Shown here: in pieces, positions 7,427 to 15,346 of the stretch
Layout: every line of letters begins with the position of its first letter
Position numbering within the stretch: position 1 is the stretch's first letter
NCBI GenBank assembly: GCA_003252075.1
Contig: QKDO01000080.1
Location: forward strand, 1 to 64,000
Source: Nitrospirota bacterium
Lineage (GTDB): Bacteria > Nitrospirota > Thermodesulfovibrionia > Thermodesulfovibrionales > UBA6898
Length of the DNA stretch: 64,000 nt
Direction: 5' to 3'
Program-made: the position numbers and the translations under genes
Notes under the pieces: model-generated
Database searches by the model: none
Told to the model about the DNA's origin: nothing
The model's input: the letters and a program-made list of their open reading frames with translations, nothing else

Positions 7427-8670
7427 GGCAAACCTCCCGTATTCACGCCCCAAGGTTTACCTGTCCGCAGCCGTTTCACCATGTTGGCGCCGAGGAGGGC
7501 ACAGTGCTTCAGATCTTCTGCCCCGGGAGATCCTTTCACCTCAACCAGCGGCGCCACAAGCTCCCACTTCATGCGCTTCACAAAATCGCCGAGTTCTTTT
7601 ATTGCACCCCCGCTCCAGCCGCAGGAACCGAAGATGCCGGCTACCCGGTCCCGGAGCATCTTGTTTTCCAGCAGGCGGGTGAGGTGGTCCATGAGCGGAA
7701 ACAGTCCCGTATTATAGGTCGGGCTTCCCAGTACCACGCCCCGGTACCGCCAGATATCTGCAAGGATATAGGATGCGTGGACCCGCGCGAGATTGTGTAC
7801 CCTGAGCGCTCCTGCCTTTTCAGATTCCAGCGAACGGGCCACGGCCTCCATCATCTTTTCGGTGCTCCCGTACATTGACGCATAGACAATGACCACGCCG
7901 TCCACGGCCTCGTAGCGGCTCCAGCGGTCGTACAGGTCTATTGCATGCCGGGACCGGTTTCTCCAGATAAGTCCGTGGGTTGCGGCCAGCATCCTGATGT
8001 CCAGCCCCGCTATCTTTGCAAGCGCCTTCTGAACCATGACGCTGTATTTGCCGATGACATTGGTGAAGTACCTGAGCATCTCGTCCTCGTATGGTCCGAG
8101 GTCCGTGATCTCGTCATCGAAGATGCCGTCATCAAGGGCGGTAAAACCGCCAAACACATCTCCCGAAAAAAGGACCTGATGCCTTTCTTCAAAGGTCATC
8201 ATGGTCTCGGGCCAGTGGACCATAGGCGTTATATGGAACTGCAGCCGGCACCTGCCGAGGTCCAGAGTGTCGCCGTCAGAAACGGTGAGGAGGTTATCCC
8301 TTATGTCGTGGAACGCCGCGAGGAGGTCCATCGTCTTCTTGTTCCCGACGATCTGCATCCCGGGGAATATCTCCCTCAGTATCTTCACTGCACCCGAGTG
8401 GTCAGGCTCGATATGGTCGATGATGAGATAGTCGATGGTTCTGCGTCCGGCCAGAAGGCCCCGGATCTTTTCCAGGTAGCGGTCCAGGGAAATGTCCTTG
8501 ACCGCATCGATCAGCGCCACCTTGTCGTCCAGGATCAGAAAAGAGTTATAGGAAATACCGTTGGGTATGGGCCAGAGCTCCTCAAAGAGGCCTGTCTGGC
8601 GGTCATTGACGCCGGTCCAGTATATGTTTTCGTTCAGTGGTATCCCCGTGCTCATGGCAGTTCCACCCAT
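7423..8670 (-). CDS. flavodiiron protein (FprA-type A flavoprotein)
   Basis: A protein of up to 415 residues with an N-terminal metallo-beta-lactamase diiron domain and a C-terminal flavodoxin domain. Iron ligands are visible: H-x-E-x-D-H in HIEPDHSG, a further H in MVHWPE, D in SGDVFGG and H in ATHGLIWR. The flavodoxin domain begins VVIVYASMYGSTEKM (FMN phosphate loop). Such proteins reduce O2 to water or NO to N2O in the cytoplasm, fed by rubredoxin or F420-type donors, and protect anaerobes. No rubredoxin gene is adjacent. The first ATG (8670) or the one five codons in (8655) could start it; neither has a strong ribosome binding site. It overlaps the rhomboid-like gene by four bases. Confidence 0.92.
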   Translation of the reverse strand: MGGTAMSTGIPLNENIYWTGVNDRQTGLFEELWPIPNGISYNSFLILDDKVALIDAVKDISLDRYLEKIRGLLAGRRTIDYLIIDHIEPDHSGAVKILREIFPGMQIVGNKKTMDLLAAFHDIRDNLLTVSDGDTLDLGRCRLQFHITPMVHWPETMMTFEERHQVLFSGDVFGGFTALDDGIFDDEITDLGPYEDEMLRYFTNVIGKYSVMVQKALAKIAGLDIRMLAATHGLIWRNRSRHAIDLYDRWSRYEAVDGVVIVYASMYGSTEKMMEAVARSLESEKAGALRVHNLARVHASYILADIWRYRGVVLGSPTYNTGLFPLMDHLTRLLENKMLRDRVAGIFGSCGWSGGAIKELGDFVKRMKWELVAPLVEVKGSPGAEDLKHCALLGANMVKRLRTGKPWGVNTGGLP

Positions 8671-8773
8671 AGTATGTTTCCGAAATCACGCTTCATCTCT
8701 TTTTTCTTCTATCTGTCACGCATTCCTTTTCGCTTCCACGCATCTTCGCATGTGAACATCTTATATTATGCAT

Positions 8774-9172
8774 TTACCCTTGTGCCTCAAGCACCTTTTT
8801 CAGATTCCGGAGGTCCTGGTTCACCCGTCGCTTATCTTCTGCGAATTTCTGATCCGGCGTGTCTTTCGCCTGAAACAGCGTAAAGAGCACCTCGCTCCCC
8901 TGGCCGTTTTGCACCACGCGCATGGGAACATATACCTCGACGCCCGGAGAGACCGTCACATAGTGGTCCAGAACGCCTAAGGCATTCCTTTCCGCAAACC
9001 TCAGCTTTACAGAACCCTGCGGCGTTTCAATAATCCAGTTACCTTCTGCGCGTGTGACAGACAGACAGAACATCTTCGCCCACTTCGGGAGATTCTCAGC
9101 GTTAGAGACAAAGTAGTATACCTCTCGCGGGGCGCGGTTGATAGAAATGCTCAGGGTAAGTGACTTCAACAA
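8774..9172 (-). CDS. SRPBCC-fold protein
   Basis: A 132-residue protein with the START/Bet v1-like (SRPBCC) pattern: an opening beta strand, then INRAPREVYYFVSNAENLPKWAKMF, the standard first-helix motif, followed by alternating strands and a long C-terminal amphipathic helix. These proteins bind hydrophobic ligands in a cavity; the ligand is unknown. The start is TTG at 9172, preceded by AAGGAA seven bases upstream. It lies about 100 bases upstream of the flavodiiron gene on the same strand and may share its transcript. Confidence 0.75.
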   Translation of the reverse strand: MLKSLTLSISINRAPREVYYFVSNAENLPKWAKMFCLSVTRAEGNWIIETPQGSVKLRFAERNALGVLDHYVTVSPGVEVYVPMRVVQNGQGSEVLFTLFQAKDTPDQKFAEDKRRVNQDLRNLKKVLEAQG

Positions 9173-9607
9173 CTATGTGTTCCTTTATTCACAAACGTGC
9201 AAGAAGGTAACAATACCCATCCGCATCAGTCTGCGGATGATAGTCAGGAAAGCCGCCTACCTTGCAGTTGGTCAACAAGATTTCCTTCCTGATCTGCTTG
9301 AAGTGATATAAAACCCCATCTATCTGTTTCGTAGCAACTTCCCGGCCGTCATCAAGCATCAAAGAAATTTTAATGCAATCTCGGCCTGATTAAGTCATCG
9401 CCTTTTCTTTCATGACCCTGTTTCTTATTTCTAAATCTGTCAAGGATGTAGTCCTGATCCTTCAGGCTTTGCTTTATTTCCGCGATGCGACTAATAAATA
9501 TCGTAGCGAGATCATTTTTGCTGCCGTGGTTCATTGTACTTTGAGCTGCGGCTGCCTTCGTGCTTGACTGCACTGCGAAATGATCAGCAAAACATCCATA
9601 CGCCTTT
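9173..9607. other. intergenic region with two orphan coding fragments
   Basis: On the minus strand two adjacent frames look protein-like but lack ribosome binding sites. One runs from ATG 9534 to 9370 (MNHGSKNDLATIFISRIAEI, continuing charged and helical). The other runs from ATG 9359 to 9189 (56 residues, MLDDGREVATKQIDGVLYHF, ending GYCYLLARL). They lie in different frames a few bases apart. They may be remains of one small gene or two very small genes. I do not recognise either. Confidence 0.35.
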
Positions 9608-10036
9608 TTACCTCACCAGCCACTCGGAGCTGGAGACCGTCGGCTCGTTATTGTGCTCGTCGATGCAGCAGCCGGAGATGCGGAAGTTGACGGCAGAGGA
9701 TGCTGCATGGTCGAAGATGTAGATGGCGTTGCCGCGGACATTGCCGATGAAATAGGAGGAGCTTCCCATGATGCGGCAGATAAATGATGTTCCGTTGAAG
9801 GTCATCTCCAGGGTCTCTCCGGATTCGTCGATCCTGTACTGATAACTGCCGCCGGTTGCATATCCCGGCAGGTAGTCACGGAAGAGCTCACGAAATTCTT
9901 TCAACCGCGGGGCATTGGGCAGATTGTCGATCTCGAGGGTACCCGGCAGGGAGAAGTCATAGAGCGACGTGACTGCCTTCCCCGCGATGAGTTGAGCGGC
10001 TATTACCGCAATACTGGCATATACGTAAGGGTGCAT
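9608..10036 (-). CDS. hypothetical protein downstream of nrdJ
   Basis: A 142-residue protein with a short hydrophobic N-terminus (YVYASIAVIAAQLIAG) that may be a signal or anchor. The body is probably beta-rich, with YQYRIDESGETLEMTFNGTS and two adjacent cysteines (SGCCIDEHNNE). AGGGAGG precedes the ATG. It starts ten bases after the nrdJ stop, so it is almost certainly in the same transcript. I do not recognise a family. Co-transcription with ribonucleotide reductase does not by itself imply a role in it. Confidence 0.65.
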   Translation of the reverse strand: MHPYVYASIAVIAAQLIAGKAVTSLYDFSLPGTLEIDNLPNAPRLKEFRELFRDYLPGYATGGSYQYRIDESGETLEMTFNGTSFICRIMGSSSYFIGNVRGNAIYIFDHAASSAVNFRISGCCIDEHNNEPTVSSSEWLVR

Positions 10037-10046
10037 AGCAACCTCC

Positions 10047-12284
10047 CTATGCGCATTTCGTGAAGCCGCAACTGTGGCAGACTGCGCAGCCTCCTTCGTG
10101 CTCTACTGCTCCGCCGCATTCGGGGCATGCGCCGATGAATACATTAGCGCCGTGGTGCTTGCCGCCGTTGCCGTTGTCTTTGCTTTTTGAACCCTTTTCC
10201 ATGTATTTCTCAAGCGCTTTGGCGATCGCATCAGAGCAGGACGTGATCTTGCCGCCGTTCGCCCAGGTCTGATTGTGGCAGGTGATGCCCTTGAGCTGCT
10301 TGATGATCACGTCAGGTTCGATGTTCGAACGGAGCGCGAGGCTTACAAGTCTGCCGATAGCCTCTGCCTGGCTGGATGCGCAGCCTCCCGCCTTGCCCAT
10401 GTGGGTGAAGAGCTCGAAAAGATGGCCGTGTTCATCCTCGTTTACCGTGATATAGATGGTGCCGCACCCAGTGTTCATGGTGCGGGTCTCGCCGATGATC
10501 GAGTCAGGCCTTTTCCTCGGTACGATCTTGGCCTGGGTTGGTTCAGGCTCGGTCGTTTTTGCGGCTGTCTTGCCGGTAGACAGGACCTGTTCGTCGCGGG
10601 AGCCGTCGCGGTAGACCGTAACGCCCTTGCAGTTCAGCTGGTACGCAAGCATATAGACGTCTTCGACGTCCTTGGGCGATGCACTGTGGGAGAAGTTCAC
10701 GGTCTTGGAGACCGCGTTGTCTACATAGTCCTGAAAGGCAGCCTGCATCGCAACATGCTCGATCGGTTTGATGTCATGCGCAGTCACGAAGACCGCCTTG
10801 ACATCTTCGGGTATCTCGTCAAAGTCACGGAGCGACCCCTTGTCAGCGATCCTCTCCATGAGTTCCCGGGTCCAGAACCCGCGCGCTTTGGCGACCTTCT
10901 CGAAGTGGGGATTGATCTCGAGGAGCTTGGTGCCCTCCATGACGTTCCGCACATAGGAGACCGCGAAGAGCGGCTCTACACCGGAGGAACAGCTGGCTAG
11001 AATCGAGAGCGTGCCAGTGGGCGCGATCGTCGTCACGGTGGAGTTCCGCAGCTTCATCTGACCGTCATAGATGCTTTCCTGATAGTTCGGGAAGACACCC
11101 CTGTCTTCGGCCAGGGATGACGATGCGTTTTTCGACTCTTTCTGGATAAAGCCCATCACATCCTTCGCAAGCGCGATAGCCTGTTCGGAGTTATAGGGTA
11201 TGCCCATCATGATAAGCATGTCAGCCCAGCCCATAACGCCGAGGCCGATCTTCCTGTTCGCCCGTGTCATCTCAGCGATCTTCTGAATCGGGTACCGGTT
11301 GACGTCTATGACGTTATCGAGGAAATGCACGGCCTTCCAGACGGTCTTTTTGAGCCTCGGGTAGTCGACGCTGCCGTCGGTCACGTACTTCGAAAGGTTG
11401 ATCGAGCCGAGGTTGCAGGACTCGTAGGGAAGCAGCGGCTGTTCGCCGCAGGGGTTCGTCGACTCGATCTCGCCGATCTTCGGTGTCGGATTCGATGCAT
11501 TGATCCTGTCGATGAAGACAATGCCGGGCTCACCGTTCTTCCATGCGTGGTTCACGATAAGGTCAAAAACCTCGCGCGCCATGAGCGACCTGACCACGTT
11601 CTTGGTCCGGGGATTGATCAGTTCAAAGTCGGTATCGTCCTTGACCGCCTGCATGAAGCGGTCGGTGATCGCGATGGAGATATTGAAGTTATTAAAGCGT
11701 GAATTGTCATCCTTAGCCGTGATGAAGCCGAGGATGTCCGGATGGTCCACGCGGAGGATGCCCATGTTCGCACCCCTCCGGGTCCCGCCCTGCTTGACCG
11801 CTTCTGTTGCCGTATCGAATACGGTCATGAACGAGACAGGGCCGGACGAGACGCCTTTTGTTGACCCCACGATATCTCCGCTCGGCCTGAGGTTCGAGAA
11901 GCTGAAGCCGGTCCCGCCGCCCGACTTATGGATAATGGCAGTGTGCTTGACCGCATCGAAGATCGACTCCATGGAGTCTCCCACCGGGAGCACGAAACAT
12001 GCGGAGAGCTGGCCGAGCTTTCTGCCGGCGTTCATGAGCGTAGGGCTGTTTGGCAGGAAGTCTGTAGAGGTCATCATGCCATAGAACTCCTCTTCAAGGA
12101 GCATCACGTCAGCCTCTGCTTTGCCGTAAAGAAGGTCTGCGCGTGCAATGGTCTTTGCCACCCTCCGGAAAAGGTCTTCAGGCGTCTCGACGACCTTGCC
12201 TTCCTCGTCCTTCTTCAGGTATCGCTTTTCCAGGACCTTCAGGGCGTTTGGGGTAAGACCAACTGCTGATGAGGTGCTCTTCAT
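10047..12284 (-). CDS. nrdJ: B12-dependent (class II) ribonucleotide reductase
   Basis: A 745-residue enzyme that reduces ribonucleotides to deoxyribonucleotides using adenosylcobalamin, without oxygen. Visible landmarks include SACFVLPVGDSMESIFD, HKSGGGTGFSFSNLRP, the active-site loop STNPCGEQPLLPYESCNLGS, NRKIGLGVMGWADM and TIAPTGTLSILASCSSGVEP. The C-terminus carries a CPECGG-x10-CxxCGFTKC cluster, the redox-active or zinc tail of the NrdJ type. The ATG at 12284 is chosen because GGAGGG stands seven bases before it; the longer in-frame extension is low-complexity leader. Transcription probably starts from the promoter at 12443-12471 under NrdR control. No cobalamin riboswitch was recognised in the leader. 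Confidence 0.95.
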   Translation of the reverse strand: MKSTSSAVGLTPNALKVLEKRYLKKDEEGKVVETPEDLFRRVAKTIARADLLYGKAEADVMLLEEEFYGMMTSTDFLPNSPTLMNAGRKLGQLSACFVLPVGDSMESIFDAVKHTAIIHKSGGGTGFSFSNLRPSGDIVGSTKGVSSGPVSFMTVFDTATEAVKQGGTRRGANMGILRVDHPDILGFITAKDDNSRFNNFNISIAITDRFMQAVKDDTDFELINPRTKNVVRSLMAREVFDLIVNHAWKNGEPGIVFIDRINASNPTPKIGEIESTNPCGEQPLLPYESCNLGSINLSKYVTDGSVDYPRLKKTVWKAVHFLDNVIDVNRYPIQKIAEMTRANRKIGLGVMGWADMLIMMGIPYNSEQAIALAKDVMGFIQKESKNASSSLAEDRGVFPNYQESIYDGQMKLRNSTVTTIAPTGTLSILASCSSGVEPLFAVSYVRNVMEGTKLLEINPHFEKVAKARGFWTRELMERIADKGSLRDFDEIPEDVKAVFVTAHDIKPIEHVAMQAAFQDYVDNAVSKTVNFSHSASPKDVEDVYMLAYQLNCKGVTVYRDGSRDEQVLSTGKTAAKTTEPEPTQAKIVPRKRPDSIIGETRTMNTGCGTIYITVNEDEHGHLFELFTHMGKAGGCASSQAEAIGRLVSLALRSNIEPDVIIKQLKGITCHNQTWANGGKITSCSDAIAKALEKYMEKGSKSKDNGNGGKHHGANVFIGACPECGGAVEHEGGCAVCHSCGFTKCA

Positions 12285-12417
12285 GATAATTCCCTCCATA
12301 GGAATGAAAAATGTAAAAATTGCCGGTATTTTGAGCGAAAACAGTGTCTTTTTAAGGCTTTTTTTATTTTTTTGCCTTTTTTTTACCCTCTCTGTTCCCA
12401 AAATACGGCTGATCAAT

Positions 12418-12433
12418 AAACTACAAATTGTGC
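12418..12433 (-). promoter_or_regulatory. NrdR-like box 2
   Basis: The minus-strand 16-mer GCACAATTTGTAGTTT matches about 12 of 16 positions of the NrdR consensus ACACWATATATWGTGT. Its centre is exactly 31 bp from box 1, three helical turns, which is the spacing usual for paired NrdR boxes. It lies just downstream of the predicted -10, where a bound repressor would block RNA polymerase. Confidence 0.7.
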
Positions 12434-12442
12434 AACTGAAGA

Positions 12443-12471
12443 ATTTAACCACAAGATATTGTATATGTCAA
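12443..12471 (-). promoter_or_regulatory. nrdJ sigma-70 promoter
   Basis: On the minus strand, TTGACA (12466-12471) and TTAAAT (12443-12448) are separated by 17 bases, a near-consensus sigma-70 promoter pointing at nrdJ about 160 bases away. NrdR-like box 1 occupies most of the spacer, which strengthens the assignment. Confidence 0.75.
12449..12464 (-). promoter_or_regulatory. NrdR-like box 1 inside the nrdJ promoter
   Basis: The minus-strand 16-mer ATACAATATCTTGTGG matches about 13 of 16 positions of the NrdR consensus ACACWATATATWGTGT. It sits between the -35 and -10 elements, the classic placement for this ATP/dATP-sensing repressor of ribonucleotide reductase genes. No nrdR gene is in the window. 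Confidence 0.75.
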
Positions 12472-12635
12472 GGTCAAAGTAGGGGTTTTATAAACCTTTT
12501 GTTTTTAATGGATATTTCCTGTGAACTGGCTGTTTAAAATTTGTTGGTTAGGGAAGGGTCGGGAAGAGACGCTCCGGCTTCTCGGGATCGAGGCGAAAGG
12601 ACTGGAGAAAAAGGAGTGATCCGGTTGGGGTACGG

Positions 12636-12902
12636 TCAGTCGAAAAGGCCGGTAAGGGCTTTTGCCTTTTCCTCTATTTTCCGTGTAACGGACTCCTGCT
12701 CATCCCTGATCCGGTGAAGCTCGTCGGCAATGTTGAGAGAGGCAAGGATCGACGCCTTCAGCGGGGTGATGTTGGGGTTGGCTGAGTAGATCTCCTTCAG
12801 CTTTTCATCGACGTAGGCTGCAAGCTTCTTGATATGTTCCTCGGAGGCGTCTCCCTTGATTGAGTAGTGCTGGCCGAGGATGTTTATCTCTACACTGCCC
12901 AT
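12636..12902 (-). CDS. zapA: cell division protein ZapA
   Basis: An 88-residue ZapA-family protein starting MGSVEINILGQHYSIKGDAS, which matches the family's short beta-hairpin head (V-x-I-x-I-L-G-x-x-Y), followed by two helices with LKASILASLNIADELHRI and a coiled-coil C-terminus. ZapA binds FtsZ filaments and stabilises the Z ring in the cytoplasm. A longer upstream frame is Arg/Ser-rich and not protein-like, so ATG 12902 is used. It lies seven bases after the coiled-coil gene before it, so the two are co-translated. Confidence 0.85.
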   Translation of the reverse strand: MGSVEINILGQHYSIKGDASEEHIKKLAAYVDEKLKEIYSANPNITPLKASILASLNIADELHRIRDEQESVTRKIEEKAKALTGLFD

Positions 12903-12909
12903 ATGCCCG

Positions 12910-13128
12910 TTATATCTCCAATGTCTCGAGCTCCTCGAGGAGCTCTTCGACCTGGCTCTTGATCGTCGTCTTTTCGTTCCTGAGCGACGCAATCTCCTGG
13001 TTCTTTTCGTCCAGTACTGTTTCGAGCTCCCTGATCTTCCTTTCGAGCGATATTTTTTCCTCTTTCAGGGCCTTGACCCTTTCAACGACAGTCGTGATTT
13101 TTTCCTCAAGATTTTTCAACCTGTCCAC
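12910..13128 (-). CDS. ZapB-like coiled-coil protein
   Basis: The 72-residue product is almost wholly one coiled coil (heptads through LEEKITTVVERVKALKEEK and onward to EELLEELETLEI). It starts at GTG 13128, eight bases after AAGGAGG; the longer in-frame extension has no such site. Size, coiled-coil content and direct linkage to zapA match ZapB-like division proteins that bridge the Z ring and the nucleoid. The assignment depends on context, since coiled coils give little family signal. Confidence 0.65.
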   Translation of the reverse strand: MDRLKNLEEKITTVVERVKALKEEKISLERKIRELETVLDEKNQEIASLRNEKTTIKSQVEELLEELETLEI

Positions 13129-13267
13129 TGCCACTACCTCCTTGATGATATGCAATGATCTTCCTTCTGGCTCTTCTGCCGGCTCCGAACCAACAAGTTC
13201 ATTGCCAAAAAGGGAATGTTGCAACGGCATGGATTACGATACCAGATGTAAACCGTTCATGTCCATA

Positions 13268-15238
13268 TTACTGCCGGCAGCCGGAAAGTGTTCCCATACC
13301 GTCTTGCCCTCCGTTTTCAGTGGCCGAAGTTCGCCGATACTGAAAGTAGCTGGAGAGGACCTTTTTAACGTAGTTCCTGGTCTCGGGGTAAGGGATATCC
13401 TCGATGAACTCGTCTGCCGACCGGTAGGAGAAGCGGCCCTGCCATGACCTGACCGCGAGCTCTCCCGCATTGTACGCTGCAAGGGCATGGGGCAGGGAGG
13501 CAAACTCCTCGGAAAGCTTTTTCAGATAATATGTGCCGAGTGCAATGTTGGTGCCTGCATCTGTAAGCTGCGAGGGACGGGTAATGCCGAGTTTGAGGCT
13601 CCGGTCTAGGCGGTATGCGGTCTGGGGCATAAGCTGCATCAGGCCATATGCGCCAGCGGGAGATTTTGCCGACGGGTCAAAGCGGCTTTCCTCGCGCATA
13701 ACAGCGAGAACGATATAGGGATCGATCCCGTTGCGCTCTGCGGTCAATGCAACCGTTTCCCAGAATGCACGGGGATACCAGAAGTGGTACATCTTTTCCG
13801 CATAGGGGATACTGGTAGCAAGGCTGATCGAACGTTTATACTCCCCAAGCTCCTGGAACAGGGAAGCGCTGTAAAGCAGGTCAGTCGCGGACGAAAGCCG
13901 CCTGCTGAGCGCAGCCAGCTCCGTAATAGCCTCGCTCCTCATATCGAGGGAGATGAGCATGTCGACCCGTTCCTGCGCCGGGGTCTTCTCCCGGGCCAGG
14001 TCCGGCGTGAAGGCAGCCGATGTCGCCCTGGGCATTGGCTTGTTATTCCGGGCATAGGCAAGCGCTGCATAAAAGCTGTTTTCTGATGTCATGACCCTGC
14101 TGAAGAGACCTTCCGCATCGTCACCAGCCGCCTCGACGCTCCTTGCCTGCCAGTAGCGGTATTTGGTGTCTCCGTACGTTTCAGTGAGCCGGGAAAAGGT
14201 CTCTGCCGCTTTTCGGTGGTCGCCCGAGAGATACTGGGTCCAGCCCATACCCCAGAGCGCATCTTCTGCGTCTGCAGGGTAGCCTGTCAGCACCTTCTGG
14301 TATGTCTGCAGGGCGCCGTCAAAGTCCTTGTCTCTCCTCTTGTCTGCAGCCACGGCGATGAGCAGGTATCCTGCCTTTTTGTCATTGCGGGCGGTCATCG
14401 CCTGCAGCGCGGCATCGAACCCTTTGTTGTCTCCGGCGCGGTAGAGGGAGCGGGCCCTGAAGAAGGCATCGTTCACCTGGCCGAAGATATCGGCGGCCTC
14501 GCGGTATTTTTTTTGCCTGAAAAGGGCAGAGGCAAGGTTTCTGAGAAGTTCCTGGCGGTCCTTTTCCTCGCATCGGGACAGCGCATGCCTGAGGTCACGT
14601 TCGGCGTCTGCGAAGTCATACTGTTTTGAGAGGTTTGCAGCCCGTTCCAGGATATCTGCGACTGTGATATCGTCGGACGATAGCTCGATGCGTGCTGCGG
14701 CGGCGAGATGGCCTGCGCTGACATAAAGCCGCTTGAAGACGGCAACCGCCCTGCTTTTTTCGTTGTTCCGGTTCAGGAGCTGACCGTACAGGTACGCAGC
14801 TTCATCATCGTTAGGAAAGTCCCTGACATATGCCTGGAGCAGGTCGAGCAGGCCCGTGCCGCCGCTGTCGGTTACTTCCCGGATCTCGGTCATGCGAGCC
14901 TTCTGTTTCAGGACAGAAGAAGGGTACTCTTGAAGGAGCGACCTTGCAGTATCGAGCGCCTTGGTATGTTCTCCCAGGTTATGATATGCCTCAGCCAGGT
15001 AGGAAAGGGCGTAGTCGCCGAGTATGCCGAACTCCTGCCGGGCTATCGCAAGGTTGGTTACGGCATCTGTATAGCGGCCGGCTTCAAGAGCTGCTTTTCC
15101 GTTTCTGAATGCGTCCTTGCCCCCTGCGTCACCGGCAGAGACGGAGATGAAAACGGTAAGGGGGATGAGCACAAGAGAAATAAGGATGAGGACAGCTCTC
15201 TTCCCGGGAGAAGGGATATGCACAGGGTTGTTCATCAT
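13268..15238 (-). CDS. soluble lytic murein transglycosylase (Slt-like)
   Basis: A protein of about 656 residues. It has a signal peptide or anchor (KRAVLILISLVLIPLTVFISVSA), a long TPR-like alpha-solenoid (repeated A-x-x-Y-L-A-E-A-Y-x-N-L-G-E units) and a C-terminal SLT domain. The catalytic Glu is in VMREESRFDPSAKSPAGAYG, followed by LMQLMPQTA and AYNAGELAVRSW. It cleaves peptidoglycan between MurNAc and GlcNAc in the periplasm, forming 1,6-anhydro ends. The double ATG at 15235-15238 follows GAAAGAGG. It lies upstream of the zapB/zapA-like genes with 140 bases between and may share their transcript. Confidence 0.88.
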   Translation of the reverse strand: MMNNPVHIPSPGKRAVLILISLVLIPLTVFISVSAGDAGGKDAFRNGKAALEAGRYTDAVTNLAIARQEFGILGDYALSYLAEAYHNLGEHTKALDTARSLLQEYPSSVLKQKARMTEIREVTDSGGTGLLDLLQAYVRDFPNDDEAAYLYGQLLNRNNEKSRAVAVFKRLYVSAGHLAAAARIELSSDDITVADILERAANLSKQYDFADAERDLRHALSRCEEKDRQELLRNLASALFRQKKYREAADIFGQVNDAFFRARSLYRAGDNKGFDAALQAMTARNDKKAGYLLIAVAADKRRDKDFDGALQTYQKVLTGYPADAEDALWGMGWTQYLSGDHRKAAETFSRLTETYGDTKYRYWQARSVEAAGDDAEGLFSRVMTSENSFYAALAYARNNKPMPRATSAAFTPDLAREKTPAQERVDMLISLDMRSEAITELAALSRRLSSATDLLYSASLFQELGEYKRSISLATSIPYAEKMYHFWYPRAFWETVALTAERNGIDPYIVLAVMREESRFDPSAKSPAGAYGLMQLMPQTAYRLDRSLKLGITRPSQLTDAGTNIALGTYYLKKLSEEFASLPHALAAYNAGELAVRSWQGRFSYRSADEFIEDIPYPETRNYVKKVLSSYFQYRRTSATENGGQDGMGTLSGCRQ

Positions 15239-15346
15239 CACGCCTCTTTCTATAATAGATGAAACCGTTTCTTTCATCAATATTTCCGGCCCTGTATAAG
15301 CCCTCTGCATTAGAATTAAACATCAGCGCTGTGGTATATTTTCACT

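Larger units (their letters stand above)
12285..12635 (-). other. nrdJ leader and upstream region
   Basis: This 351-base gap holds the nrdJ promoter, two NrdR-like boxes and a leader of roughly 150 bases rich in A and T tracts, including an AAGGC/GCCTT inverted pair around a 15-base A/T-rich loop. The part from about 12540 to 12635 lies beyond the zapA stop and shows no gene or clear terminator. Confidence 0.6.

Noticed and set aside
12285-12620. Cobalamin riboswitch in front of nrdJ
   Set aside because: I looked for the B12-box and paired elements because the enzyme uses B12 but saw no match. The leader is A/T-rich tracts. The NrdR boxes explain control better.
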